NCBI GenBank assembly: GCA_022839105.1
Contig: JALHDH010000006.1
Span: 4,572-68,571, forward strand
Reading direction: 5' to 3'
DNA from: a bacterium
GTDB taxonomy: Bacteria > Vulcanimicrobiota > Xenobia > Xenobiales > Xenobiaceae
DNA: 64,000 nucleotides
The notes beneath the pieces were generated by a model, which saw only the letters and a list, made by a program, of their open reading frames with translations, did not search any database and was not told the origin of the DNA. The position numbers were made by a program, and so were the translations under genes. Positions 35,405-44,771 of this stretch are shown piece by piece. Position 1 is the stretch's first letter. Each line of letters begins with the position of its first letter.

Positions 35405-36463
35405 ATGGAGACCATGACCACCATGGAGCGACAGCTCGAAGAGGCTCGGATGGCCGTCCGTGAGGCCCCGGAGGACCTCGAGACCTTGTTGGCCTGCGGG
35501 CAGATCTGCCTGCGCCGAGACCTGCGCCTGGAGGCCCTGCAGCATTTCCAGGCCGTGTTGGAGGTCCAGCCTCGGGTCGAAGCCCGCCTGGGCCTGGCTC
35601 AGCTCTTCGCGCGCCAACAGCACCATCTCGAGGCCTACGACGAGCTCAGGCGCCTCTTCGAGCTCGAACCCCTGCACGTGCTCGGACATGCCCTGCTCCG
35701 CTCCTTGAAGGCGCGGGAGCCCGTCCCCCAGGATCTCCAGCCTCGGCTGGAATTCGTGCCCTCGCGCAAGGATCTGGCCGAGCAGCGCCGACTTCTGGAA
35801 GTCGAGCGGGAGCTGCTGACCGCTGAGGTCGACCAGTATCGGGTCCTGTCCGGTGCCCCGGACGCCGAGCCCATCCTCCAGTATCATTTCGAGGAATCTC
35901 GCCAGCGGGTCGAGCGCCTCCACGAACTCCTGGAATGCCTGGAAGCCTGGGAGAAGCAGGCCCTCGAGGTGCATCCGGGAGAGGTTTGCGAGCAGGGCGA
36001 AGCTCCTGAGCCCGGCCAGTCCTCCGCACCCCCTCCGACTTCCGAATCCGAATTGCCGGTTCGGGCCGCGGTCTCTCCGGAGGTCCTGCAGAGCTTCTAC
36101 GCCGAGATCCGTCTTCAGGTCGACGAGATCCTGGGCCGGCTGGGGCGGACCCGGGGCGTGCTCGGTTCGCTGTTGCTGGCGGAGGATTTCGGCCTGGTCT
36201 GGCAGGTCGGTTTCGAGGCAGAGGTCGAGCCGGTCCTTCGGGATGTCCTGGAAGGGGTCGCCCTGCTGCGCGCCTATAGCCAGGCCTTCAGGAGCTGGAT
36301 CATGGAGAGCGAGGGCGGCCTCTTCGTCGTCCAACAGGTCGATCCCGGCCATCTGCTGCTGGTCTGTGGGAAGGCCGGAGCCAATCTCGGGACCCTGCGC
36401 TACACGATCGAGAAGAACCGGATCGATCTGGCCCGACTCGTCCAGAAACGCCCTCTGTCTTGA
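35405..36463 (+). CDS. TPR - roadblock/LC7 fusion protein
   Basis: About 352 aa. N-terminal TPRs (about 1-95), a helical/coiled region (110-190: RRLLEVERELLTAEVDQYR), a Pro/Ser linker (195-220), then a roadblock-like C-terminal domain (RGVLGSLLLAEDFGLVWQVG ... GGLFVVQQVDPGHLLLVCGKAG in parts, and a closing helix). Two roadblock proteins flank the kinase/regulator pair, which suggests a heteromeric roadblock complex. Start uncertain: TTG 35393, ATG 35405, 35414 and 35423 are possible. Confidence 0.72.
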   Translation: METMTTMERQLEEARMAVREAPEDLETLLACGQICLRRDLRLEALQHFQAVLEVQPRVEARLGLAQLFARQQHHLEAYDELRRLFELEPLHVLGHALLRSLKAREPVPQDLQPRLEFVPSRKDLAEQRRLLEVERELLTAEVDQYRVLSGAPDAEPILQYHFEESRQRVERLHELLECLEAWEKQALEVHPGEVCEQGEAPEPGQSSAPPPTSESELPVRAAVSPEVLQSFYAEIRLQVDEILGRLGRTRGVLGSLLLAEDFGLVWQVGFEAEVEPVLRDVLEGVALLRAYSQAFRSWIMESEGGLFVVQQVDPGHLLLVCGKAGANLGTLRYTIEKNRIDLARLVQKRPLS

Positions 36464-36476
36464 GGCCCTCCGGATC

Positions 36477-38915
36477 TTGAAGAGTTCCCGGGTTCTCGCT
36501 GCCCTCCTGGACGGCCTGGCCTTCGCCGGGCTGTTCTTGGTTCTGCTCTTCCCCGCGGTGACGGCCTTGACCAGCCTCGGGCATGGGCGGGTCCCCCCCG
36601 AACTGGTGGCAGGAGGGGCGCCGGGAGGAGCAGGGGGGATTCTGCTGCAGGTCCTCTCCCAGAGTGATTCCGGCGGGCAGATGCCGGCTGCGGCTGCCCT
36701 GCTTCGGGGCCTCATCCTGCTGGCCGGAGCCCTCTGGCTGCTGAGACCCCGGCGGATGGACCCCCGACTTCTCGGGGGAACCCTCTGCGCCGGGGGGTAC
36801 CTGGCCCTGGCCCTGGTCTCCGCCCTGGTCTGTGGGCATCCTCGGGATGCCCTGACCGGTTGGGCGAACACCCTGGCCATGGTGTCGTGTTTCCTGGTGG
36901 CAGCGGGTCTGGCGCGGCAGTATCGCCATCTGCCGCTCCTGCACCTGGGGGCTCTGGCCTTCCTTCTGGCCATCGCGCCCGTGCTGCCCGCGGCCTGGTT
37001 CATGTTCATCCTGAACCCTGATCCGGACATCGCCCTCTTCGGCTCCTTCTATCAGCCGAACATGTTCGCGGGCTACCTGCTGCTGGGAGTTCCCCTGGCT
37101 TCCGCGTGTTTCTTCTTCCCCGAGGGCCAGGTCCGGGAGGTCCGGGCCCGCAGTCTTCTGGGCGGGCTCTTCCTGGTCGCCTTCCTGGTCTCCCTGTACT
37201 ACACCTATTCCCGTTCCGCCTGGGCCTTCGCCTTGTTGGGGACGCTCCTGCCCTTGGCCCTGGTCCCCGGAGCGGGCGCGGCGCTCCCAGGACGACGGCT
37301 CCTGGCCATGGGTCTGTGTCTCGGGGGACTGGGAGGGGGAGCCTTGATGAGCCTCCGGGGGGAGAGCCTCTGGGCCGGCGGGCTGGTGGTCCTGGGATTG
37401 TCGGCCGGGGGCTGGTTGCTGGCCACGCTCCCCAGGGTTCGAGCCCTGGTCCCCTGGCTGGTCCTGGTCGGCCTGCTGGCCCTGGGCATGGTCTGCACCC
37501 TGGCCAAGGGCGAGGATCTGGTGGCCTCGCATGCGGTCCAGCGTGCGGGGCAACTGGCCACCGGGCAGGACAATTCGGGGGCGGCGCGAGTGGAATTCTA
37601 TCGGGCCGCCTGGAAGATGGCCCTGCAGAACCCCTGGCTGGGCGTCGGCCCCGAGGGATTCCACCGCAGTTATCCGTCCTTCCAGGCCGATCTTCGCTGG
37701 TTCGCCAAGTATGCCCATAGCCTGACGATGACTCTTCTGGCCGAGACGGGTTTTCCGGGAGCACTGCTTTTCTATCTGGCGGTGGGGCTCTGGGGCCGGG
37801 TCGGTTGGAAGCGCTCATGCTCTGCCGAGTCGCCTTCGACCCTTCCCTACGCCGGGCGGACCCTGCGTCTGGGTCTGGGCCTGGGAGTCCTGGTCTTCCT
37901 CGGGCACGCCCAGTTCGACGTGGACTTCCAGTTCGTGGCCTTGCCATTCACAGCAGCCCTGATGGCAGGGCTGGCCGTGGGCCATCCTGCCGAGGGGGAG
38001 GAGATTGAAGGACCCGCCCTTCGGCCTCGCTCGCCCTGGTCGATTCGCCCCGCGCTCGGCCTGCAGTTCCTGGTCAGCCTCCTCCTGCTGGGGGTGGTCT
38101 GGGTTGGAGCCCGCTGGGGATTGGGGGATTACCTGGCCAGCCAGGCCAGGCTGGCCTCAGAGGCCCATCGGGAGGACCTGGCCTTGGACCTGTACCGGGC
38201 GGCGACCCGTTGGGATCCCCTGCAAGGGGAGCATGAGCGCCAGGCCGCCCTGATCCTCCTGGATGGAATCCTGGTCGGGCGGGGCACCCCCGAGAGCAGG
38301 ATGGAAGCCTTGCAGAGAACCACGCGGGCCGTGGAACTCGATGCGGGTCGCGCGGTCAACCACAGCGCTCATGGTCGGGTCCTGGAGGCGCTGGGCCGGT
38401 TCGCCGAGGCCGAAGCCAGCTATCGCAAGGCGTTGCAGCTCGATCCGGTCAACTTCCCCTCCTTCTATCTGGATATAGCCCGGATGATGGCTCAGGGAGG
38501 AGATCTCGAAGAGGCCCGCCGGTTCCTGGAGGAGGCCCTGGGGCGCTATCCGCGAGAGGCCTCTGCGGTCATGTTCACGTTCCGTTCCGCTGCCCTGGAC
38601 GAACAACTGGCCGAGATCCACCTCCATCTGGCTCTCATGCACCCATCAGGCTCGTCCGAGCGCCTGGAGAACCTGAAGAAGTCCGTGAGCCTGAATCCAG
38701 GTTCCTCCCAGGCCCGTTACGCCCTGGCTGTCGAGGATTTCCAGGAAGGGGTTCGACTCGAAGCCGCGGGACACCCCGAGAGGGCGCGCCCGGTCTTCCA
38801 GAGGGTGCACCGGATCCTGATCGATCTGTACCGAATCTCTCCCGACTTTCCCCCCCTGCAGAACCATCTCCGGGACCTGGAAGGGCGTGGATTCGGGGTG
38901 GAAGCCCGTCCCTGA
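36477..38915 (+). CDS. O-antigen ligase-like membrane protein with C-terminal TPRs
   Basis: 812 aa. About twelve membrane segments, the Wzy_C-type core (FGSFYQPNMFAGYLLLGVPL, LYYTYSRSAWAFALLG, and the loop NPWLGVGPEGFHRSYPSF ... YAHSLTMTLLAETGFPGALLFYL in parts), then soluble TPRs (about 555-800: NHSAHGRVLEALGRFAEAEASYRKAL in part). Members join glycans to lipid A core or to pilins (PilO/TfpW-type ligases have the same core), so a surface glycan or pilin ligase are both possible. Start is TTG 36477, the only sensible start after the previous gene. Confidence 0.8.
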   Translation: MKSSRVLAALLDGLAFAGLFLVLLFPAVTALTSLGHGRVPPELVAGGAPGGAGGILLQVLSQSDSGGQMPAAAALLRGLILLAGALWLLRPRRMDPRLLGGTLCAGGYLALALVSALVCGHPRDALTGWANTLAMVSCFLVAAGLARQYRHLPLLHLGALAFLLAIAPVLPAAWFMFILNPDPDIALFGSFYQPNMFAGYLLLGVPLASACFFFPEGQVREVRARSLLGGLFLVAFLVSLYYTYSRSAWAFALLGTLLPLALVPGAGAALPGRRLLAMGLCLGGLGGGALMSLRGESLWAGGLVVLGLSAGGWLLATLPRVRALVPWLVLVGLLALGMVCTLAKGEDLVASHAVQRAGQLATGQDNSGAARVEFYRAAWKMALQNPWLGVGPEGFHRSYPSFQADLRWFAKYAHSLTMTLLAETGFPGALLFYLAVGLWGRVGWKRSCSAESPSTLPYAGRTLRLGLGLGVLVFLGHAQFDVDFQFVALPFTAALMAGLAVGHPAEGEEIEGPALRPRSPWSIRPALGLQFLVSLLLLGVVWVGARWGLGDYLASQARLASEAHREDLALDLYRAATRWDPLQGEHERQAALILLDGILVGRGTPESRMEALQRTTRAVELDAGRAVNHSAHGRVLEALGRFAEAEASYRKALQLDPVNFPSFYLDIARMMAQGGDLEEARRFLEEALGRYPREASAVMFTFRSAALDEQLAEIHLHLALMHPSGSSERLENLKKSVSLNPGSSQARYALAVEDFQEGVRLEAAGHPERARPVFQRVHRILIDLYRISPDFPPLQNHLRDLEGRGFGVEARP

Positions 38916-38929
38916 AGCCCGAAGACGCG

Positions 38930-38956
38930 AAGGCGCACCCTCACGGGCGCGCCTTT
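38930..38956. terminator. Terminator between convergent genes
   Basis: AAGGCGC (38930-38936) pairs with GCGCCTT (38949-38955), with an inner CCC/GGG stem and TCAC loop. Confidence 0.65.
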
Positions 38957-38980
38957 CCCTTCAGGATGAGGTCCGTGGGT

Positions 38981-39727
38981 TCAGCGGGCAGCCATGTGGT
39001 TCCCATCCAGGCCGCTGCGGACCGCATAGAAGATGAAGTTGCCGTCCGGGTGGGACGGGGCCGTGTTCATCGCCTGCTTGGTGGTGGTCCGCAAGGCCCC
39101 CGTGGCCGGATCGGCAAAGGTGACCGTGTCCCCCTCGGTCTTGACGATGGTGACGATATGACCCCGTCCCGAAGGCGAGAACTCGGGGCCGTTGAGCCCG
39201 ACGATGACCGGGGTCTTCTCGTTGTTGACCTTGTGGTCGATCAACTCCCAGGAAGAGGCGGAAATCTCACCGCCATCGCGCCAGCGGAAGCCTGCCGAGG
39301 CCGATTCGCTGTTCAGGGCGTTGAGGAGTTCGAAGCCGTAGCGGCCATTGATGTCGTGGTCCTGCAGGTTCTTGCCCGTCAGGCTGTTGACCGCCATCGC
39401 GACGCTGGTCTGGCCACAGGAGATGTCGTTGTTCTGGGCCAGGCACTGGAGGTTCATCGATCCGGCGCGGGTGGCCCCGAAGATCGAAGGGTCCAGGCCG
39501 GCCGGCTGACGCATCAGGCTCCAGAGCTGAGGGTTCACGCCCTGGATGCCCCCCATGGTCAGGGGCGTACTGCCCGAGGCAGAAGGCGCCAGGGCCTGAG
39601 GGATGGGGGCCCGCTCCATGCGCTCGAAAACGTGCTGGAAGGCGCCAGAATCGACCGGTGGACCCTGGCTGATCCGGTTCTCGATCTGCTCGATCCGGCT
39701 CATGACCTGGTTGATGTTCTCGAGCAT
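38981..39727 (-). CDS. C39-like cysteine peptidase family protein
   Basis: 248 aa. After a helical N-terminal segment (MLENINQVMSRIEQIENRI) and a short linker, the papain-like C39_2 fold appears: catalytic Cys in DISCGQTSVAMAVNSL, His in GRGHIVTIVKTEGD and Asp in FADPATGALR. No signal peptide and no ABC exporter nearby, so it is not a bacteriocin exporter peptidase. Start ATG 39727 has GAGGAGG six bases upstream and lies downstream of a TACAAT -10 box; ATG 39772 is an alternative. Shares its promoter type with two other minus-strand units. Confidence 0.75.
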   Translation of the reverse strand: MLENINQVMSRIEQIENRISQGPPVDSGAFQHVFERMERAPIPQALAPSASGSTPLTMGGIQGVNPQLWSLMRQPAGLDPSIFGATRAGSMNLQCLAQNNDISCGQTSVAMAVNSLTGKNLQDHDINGRYGFELLNALNSESASAGFRWRDGGEISASSWELIDHKVNNEKTPVIVGLNGPEFSPSGRGHIVTIVKTEGDTVTFADPATGALRTTTKQAMNTAPSHPDGNFIFYAVRSGLDGNHMAAR

Positions 39728-39773
39728 TCGGGCCTCCTCGATTCTTTGAAAGCGATGGAATTCTCGCACCATG

Positions 39774-39829
39774 ATTGTACTCCATGGGCGGGAATCTTGC
39801 CTGCGCAGGGCTGTAAATCTTTTGTGAAC
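39774..39829 (-). promoter_or_regulatory. GTTCAC direct-repeat promoter C
   Basis: On the minus strand: GTTCAC (39829-39824), 5 bp, degenerate ATTTAC (39818-39813), 33 bp, TACAAT -10 (39779-39774). The distance equals that of the two other promoters plus one 11-bp helical turn. Weaker than A and B. Confidence 0.4.
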
Positions 39830-39881
39830 ATGGGCTTCCGAACAGGTCGGGAGCCCCGTGGAAACGGGGTTTCTTGCAAGG

Positions 39882-39890
39882 TGCTATACT
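39882..39890 (+). promoter_or_regulatory. Extended -10 promoter of the P-type ATPase
   Basis: TGCTATACT: TATACT at 39885-39890 with TG one base upstream. No good -35 box. Places transcription start near 39897, 25 nt before the TTG start. Divergent from promoter C. Confidence 0.5.
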
Positions 39891-39921
39891 GGCCTGGAGG
39901 GCGCTTGAGGAGGTGGCTGGC

Positions 39922-42381
39922 TTGTCACGCACCTGGGTCGGGAACTCACCGGTCCGACTGGAGGGGGAGGAGTGCCCCCGGTGCCGCGACTCGGTTCTGG
40001 ACCAGTTGAAGAGGACCCCCGGCGTCCGGACCGTCGAGTGCGATTCAGGGGGCAGGATCCTGGTCCAGCACGATCCCGACCGGGTCACCGGGGAGGAGCT
40101 GGACCGGATTCTCGGCGCCGCTCCCGAGGGGCTGGAGCATCGGATCGTGCCGGTCCGAGGGATGGACTGCCCCGACTGCGCGGCCACCATCGAGGCCGTG
40201 CTGGCCCGCACTCCCGGGATCCGTTTCGCTTCCCTGAACTTCGCGGCCCAGCGGCTCATGTTGGAATTCGACCCCTCGCAGATCACCCTGCCGAGCATCG
40301 AGCGGGTGATCCGGCGCCTGGGTTATCGGGTTCCCACCCCGGGTGATTCCCCGCGCGAGCGCCTCTTCGACCTCCGCCTCCTCGAGGTCCGCCTGGTCCT
40401 GGCCTGCGGCCTTCTCCTGCTCCTGGGGGTCGGGGCCTGGTCGACCCTGGGGGAGGGGGCCTGGCTTCCTGGGGGGCTCTGGACCCTGGCCGCCCTGCTC
40501 GGGGGCTGGACCCCTGCGCGCCGGGCGCTGGGGGCCCTTCGGGGCCACCAGGTCGACATGAACTGTCTGATGATCCTGGCCGTCGGGGGAGCCCTGCTCC
40601 TGGGCGAGGCCGCGGAAGCAGCAACGGTGGTCTTCCTGTTCTCGTTGGGAGAGATGCTGGAAGGCTTCGCTGCCCGACGCTCGCACCGGGCGGTGGAGTT
40701 GCTCCTCGAGCAGCGCCCGGAGGTGGCCCGGGTCGAGCGCGAGGGCCAGTTCGTCGAGGTTCCGGCACGGGAGGTCGACGTCGGCGAGTCGGTGTCGATC
40801 CGGCCCGGGGAACAGGTCCCTCTGGACGGCCGCGTGATCCAGGGGCGCTCCACCGTGGACCAGGCCTCGGTGACCGGTGAGTCGGTCCCGGTCGAGAAGG
40901 CTCCAGGGGACGAGGTCTTCGCCGGGACGCTCAACCAGGCCGGAGCCCTGCGGGTGGAGGTCACGCTGCCTTATGAGGACTCAACCCTGGCCCGGGTCCT
41001 CCAGGTCGTCGAGCAGGCCCAGACGCGCAAGAGCGACCAGCAGCGCTTCGTCGATGCCTTCGCAGCGCGTTATACCCCGGCCGTGGTCCTGGGGGCCCTC
41101 CTTCTGGCCACCCTGGGCCCCTGGTTGCTGGGCGGGAACTTCTCGGAGTGGGCCTACCGGGCCCTGGTCCTGCTGGTGATCGCCTGCCCCTGCGCCCTGG
41201 TGATCTCGACGCCCGTCTCGGTGGTCTCGGCCCTGACCGGCGCCTTGCGCCAGGGGATCCTGATCAAGGGAGGGATCTCTCTCGAGAGGCTGGCCCGGGC
41301 CCGGGTCTTTGCCCTGGACAAGACCGGAACCCTGACTCGAGGCAGCCTGCAGGTGGTCTCCCTCCACCCCATGGGCGGGCTCACCTCGACGGAGTTGCTG
41401 GCCCTGGCTGCGGCGACGGAGGCCAATTCGGAACACCCCCTGGGGCTGGCCCTGGTGCGCCACGCCCTGGACCACGGGATCCGACCTGAGCCGGCCGAGG
41501 AGTTCCAGGCCCTTCCCGGTCGCGGGGCCTGGGCCAGGGTGCAGGGCTCTTCCGTCGAGGTCGGCCGTCCCGAGCTCTTCGCTGGGAGCCTGGATCCGGA
41601 AGCCAGGGCCCTCGTGGAAGTCCTGCGTGATCAGGGGCAGACGGTGGTGGCCGTGGTCCGGGAACTCGTCCCCGTGGGGCTGGTGTCCTTCTCGGATGCG
41701 CCCCGATCGGAGGCGGCGGCAGCCTTGGAGGAGTTGCGAACCCTGGGGCAACGGCTGGTCCTGGTGACCGGCGACCATCCTCGTGCGGCCGCGCCCCTGG
41801 CCATGCGGCTCGGCATCCAGGAGGTGCACGCCGGCCTGATGCCCGAGGGGAAGCTGGCCGTGCTGCGACGCTTCGAGGAAGAGGGGCACCCCGTCGTGAT
41901 GGTCGGCGACGGGATCAACGATTCTCCGGCCCTGGCCGCGGCCACAGTGGGAGTCTCGCTGGGGGCTGCCGGCTCGGCCGTGGCCCTGGAGACCGCCGAC
42001 GTGGCCCTCATGGGTGACGATCTGCGAGGCCTGCCGGCCGCCCTGCGTCTGGCGCGCCGGGCTCGGGCGGTGATCCTTCAGAACATCGCCTTTGCCCTGG
42101 TGCTCAAGGCGCTCTTCCTGTTGCTGGCGCTGACGGGCCATGCGGGGATGTGGATGGCCATCGCGGCCGACATGGGGGCCTCCCTCCTGGTGACGGCCAA
42201 CGGCCTGCGGCTGGTGGGTGCGGCCTCGAGGTCCGGCCTTCCCGACGGAGCAGGCCACCCGGAGGGCGCAGGGCATGAACACGGGCCAGGCAGGGCCTCA
42301 GAGGAGGAGGCCGGACACCACGAGGACTCCGAGCCTCCCCCCGGCCATGGTCACAAAGGCTGCGGCTGCAGCGGGTGCTGA
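39922..42381 (+). CDS. Heavy-metal P1B-type ATPase (Zn/Cd/Pb exporter type)
   Basis: 819 aa. Two N-terminal HMA domains, each with CxxC (C18/C21 and C83/C86), eight membrane helices, actuator TGES, CPC metal site (C422-P-C424), phosphorylation site D466-KTGTLT, SEHPLGLA, and GDGINDSPALAAA. The Asp in AADMGASLLVTANGLRL of the last helix is typical of ZntA/CadA (P1B-2). The C-terminal tail is His/Cys-rich and ends GHKGCGCSGC, a further metal-binding site. TTG 39922 with GAGGAGG at 39907-39913 is the best start. No metalloregulator is adjacent. Confidence 0.9.
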   Translation: MSRTWVGNSPVRLEGEECPRCRDSVLDQLKRTPGVRTVECDSGGRILVQHDPDRVTGEELDRILGAAPEGLEHRIVPVRGMDCPDCAATIEAVLARTPGIRFASLNFAAQRLMLEFDPSQITLPSIERVIRRLGYRVPTPGDSPRERLFDLRLLEVRLVLACGLLLLLGVGAWSTLGEGAWLPGGLWTLAALLGGWTPARRALGALRGHQVDMNCLMILAVGGALLLGEAAEAATVVFLFSLGEMLEGFAARRSHRAVELLLEQRPEVARVEREGQFVEVPAREVDVGESVSIRPGEQVPLDGRVIQGRSTVDQASVTGESVPVEKAPGDEVFAGTLNQAGALRVEVTLPYEDSTLARVLQVVEQAQTRKSDQQRFVDAFAARYTPAVVLGALLLATLGPWLLGGNFSEWAYRALVLLVIACPCALVISTPVSVVSALTGALRQGILIKGGISLERLARARVFALDKTGTLTRGSLQVVSLHPMGGLTSTELLALAAATEANSEHPLGLALVRHALDHGIRPEPAEEFQALPGRGAWARVQGSSVEVGRPELFAGSLDPEARALVEVLRDQGQTVVAVVRELVPVGLVSFSDAPRSEAAAALEELRTLGQRLVLVTGDHPRAAAPLAMRLGIQEVHAGLMPEGKLAVLRRFEEEGHPVVMVGDGINDSPALAAATVGVSLGAAGSAVALETADVALMGDDLRGLPAALRLARRARAVILQNIAFALVLKALFLLLALTGHAGMWMAIAADMGASLLVTANGLRLVGAASRSGLPDGAGHPEGAGHEHGPGRASEEEAGHHEDSEPPPGHGHKGCGCSGC

Positions 42382-42385
42382 ACGC

Positions 42386-43384
42386 CTAGAGCGGCAGATC
42401 CGCCAGGAGGGGGAACTCCCTGCGGAAGCTGCCGTCCAGGATTTCTCGGACATGCTGCACCCTCTGGCCGGCCACCGGGACGAACTCCTCCCCGCCATAG
42501 GCATCGGCGTATTCGTTCCAGGGGCCCTCGCAGATCCGGAAGAAGCGACAGGAACGGCAGGGAGGGAACTTCTCCTTGATCTGGAGGCGGACATTGGACC
42601 AGTTCTCGACGCCCCGGTCGCTGCCGTACTGGTTGAGCTCGACGTAGTCCTCGAGCTGCTGGCCGATCTCGGTGATGTGGCTCTCGTACCCCTCCATGTG
42701 GCAGTACACGAAGGTCTCGGCGTCGGCGCCGCGTCCGGCAGCCCGAATCCGGTCCAGGGCCTGATGCAGGTAGGGAACGACATCCCGGTAGCGGGGGACG
42801 ACCTGGTCCCAGAGCTTGCGGGCGCGTCCCTGGGCGTGGGGGAAGGCGATGCTGACGTGGCAGCTTCCCAATTCGATCAGGCGCTCGCAGGTCTCGGGCA
42901 GGACCTTGTAGTTCAGGCGGGAGAGGACCACCTTGCTGGTCACGCATTGCCCCAGCCCGACCAGGTTGGTGATGCCCTGGACGGTCTCGGCGAAGGAGCC
43001 CGGACGGGTGGTGACCGCATCGTGGATCTCGGCGGAGGGTCCGTGCAGGGCGATGCAGTAGGAGATCCCGCCCAGGGCGGCCGCCTCCCGGGCCAGTTCG
43101 GGATCGGCGAAGCCCCTCCCGTTGCTCTGGATCAGGATCTCGAAACCCAGTTGCCTGGCGAAGCGCAGGATCTCCTTGAAGTCCTTGCGGATCGAGGGCT
43201 CGCCCCCGGTGATCACGACCTGGTCCCCGCGGGTTCGGGCATCGCTCAGCTCGGCCTGGATCTCCTCGAGGGTCTTGTCCTGCCTGCGCCCGGTGTGCTT
43301 CAGGGTGTCCCGAAAATCGTCCACGACGCAGTGGATGCACGCGTCGTTGCAGCTATAACCGACCTTCAAATCGATGCGGCCCAT
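42386..43384 (-). CDS. Radical SAM protein with C-terminal cysteine cluster
   Basis: 332 aa. The 4Fe-4S motif is C12-x3-C16-x2-C19 (SCNDACIHC), followed by VVITGGEPSIRKDF (GGEP) and the TIM-barrel strands. The C-terminal part (PPCRSCRFFRICEGPWNEY) has CxxCxxxxxC, which probably holds an extra cluster. Substrate not known. ATG 43384 is chosen because the reading upstream overlaps the divergent radical SAM gene. The two genes diverge with 73 bp between starts, so they may share control. Confidence 0.82.
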   Translation of the reverse strand: MGRIDLKVGYSCNDACIHCVVDDFRDTLKHTGRRQDKTLEEIQAELSDARTRGDQVVITGGEPSIRKDFKEILRFARQLGFEILIQSNGRGFADPELAREAAALGGISYCIALHGPSAEIHDAVTTRPGSFAETVQGITNLVGLGQCVTSKVVLSRLNYKVLPETCERLIELGSCHVSIAFPHAQGRARKLWDQVVPRYRDVVPYLHQALDRIRAAGRGADAETFVYCHMEGYESHITEIGQQLEDYVELNQYGSDRGVENWSNVRLQIKEKFPPCRSCRFFRICEGPWNEYADAYGGEEFVPVAGQRVQHVREILDGSFRREFPLLADLPL

Positions 43385-43457
43385 GCCCGCTTTTTCGTGG
43401 CCAGCCCCGGAGTGCCTGCAGGGGCACCCGCCTGCGCGCAGAACCCAGGTCCTGCCG

Positions 43458-44771
43458 ATGAGTTCTTTCAGTGCCAGCGACCCCTCCCTGATCGTCCGCA
43501 ACGCGGATCTCGCCCCTTTCCGAAGGGGCTCCCGCTGGCTGGTCCTGGCCAGCCGGACCGGGGCTTCGATCCTGCTGGAAGGCCCGCGTCTGAAGCTCTT
43601 CGGAACCCTGGCCCGCCCCCTCTCCGTGCAGAAGGTGCACGAACTCAATCCGGAGCTCCCCGAAGTCGAGATCCAGGCCCTGCTCGGAGAACTCTACCAG
43701 GCCGGGATGCTGCAGGTCGCCGGGTACTGCGTCGCCCCTCCGGAACGGGAAAGGCCCCCTCTTCCCCAGATCTCGCGCCTGACCCTGAGGGTGGCGCCGG
43801 GTTGCAGCCCTTCCTGCCCGGAATGCGCGCTGCGGCACCTTGAGGGCCCTGTCCTGGAGTCCGCCGAGGCGGTGCGCCTGGTCGAGGAGGGCATGGAGAG
43901 GCTGGCGGCAGGCCCGACCTGCCTGGATCTGACCGGAGGCGAACCCCTGCGGGCCCCCGAGGCCATCGAGGCCGCCATCGTGCGGGCTCGGGAGTTGCGT
44001 CCGGGGCTGCAGGTGGCCGTGCGAACCGGAGGCTGGCTGGTCGATCCCGAGAGGGCGGCCTGGCTCGAAAGGCTCGGCGCGTGCGTGGTCCTCTGCCTGC
44101 ACGAGGCTCCGGGGCGTCCAGGGCTGGAAGAAGGTCCGTTGGCTGTTCAGGCCGCCGAGGCCCTCCGTCTGCTTCCCGAAATGCTGGGCACAGGCCTGGC
44201 CTGTGCGCCGGTGGGGGTGGCCCGTCGGCCGGGTCAGGGGCAGGAGTTCTTCAACCTCTTCATGGGGATGGGCTATCGGACCATGCGACTGGAGTTCCCG
44301 GCTCCGGCCCGGGATCAGGAGGATCGCGATGGAATCCTCGAGGCCATGGGGGACGATCTGCTGGCCGTGGCGGAAGCGATCTGCCGCTATGAGGAGGGGG
44401 TTCCTGTCCGGGTCCGGGTCCATCCCCTGGAGGAGATGATCGCAAGGCTGGCCAGCGGCCAGGCGCACCCGGCCTGTGGACATCCGGAATGCTCTTCGCG
44501 GGTGCAGGCCCTGGAACTGGGGCTTGATCGCCCTGGAACCTGCCTTCGGGCCGAAAGGCCGGCCGCCGAGACCCACCCGCGCTGTTCCCGTTGCCCCTTC
44601 TGGAACGTGTGCGGGGGAGGGTGTCGGCATGACCGGGCGGATCGCGAACTGGATCCGCGCTGCCGGATGTGGCTGAGGGCCTACGAGGGCCTGCTCTGGC
44701 TCATGCACGAGCACCCCGCCTGGGCTTCTCGGCGCGAAGGGCTCCAGGCGGGGGTGGTCCAGCCAGCGTAG
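43458..44771 (+). CDS. Radical SAM/SPASM protein with possible RiPP-recognition N terminus
   Basis: 437 aa. Residues ~1-85 have the size and pattern of a PqqD-like winged-helix RRE (LTVASRTGASILLEGPRLKLFGTL-like, then two helices ending YQAGMLQVAG). The radical SAM motif is C116-x3-C120-x2-C123, with LDLTGGEPLRAPEA next. A SPASM-type C terminus has CGHPEC, GTC, CSRCPFWNVCGGGC and RC. This layout is that of RiPP maturases, but no precursor peptide gene was found beside it. The start ATG 43458 is chosen to avoid overlap with the divergent gene. Confidence 0.8.
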   Translation: MSSFSASDPSLIVRNADLAPFRRGSRWLVLASRTGASILLEGPRLKLFGTLARPLSVQKVHELNPELPEVEIQALLGELYQAGMLQVAGYCVAPPERERPPLPQISRLTLRVAPGCSPSCPECALRHLEGPVLESAEAVRLVEEGMERLAAGPTCLDLTGGEPLRAPEAIEAAIVRARELRPGLQVAVRTGGWLVDPERAAWLERLGACVVLCLHEAPGRPGLEEGPLAVQAAEALRLLPEMLGTGLACAPVGVARRPGQGQEFFNLFMGMGYRTMRLEFPAPARDQEDRDGILEAMGDDLLAVAEAICRYEEGVPVRVRVHPLEEMIARLASGQAHPACGHPECSSRVQALELGLDRPGTCLRAERPAAETHPRCSRCPFWNVCGGGCRHDRADRELDPRCRMWLRAYEGLLWLMHEHPAWASRREGLQAGVVQPA

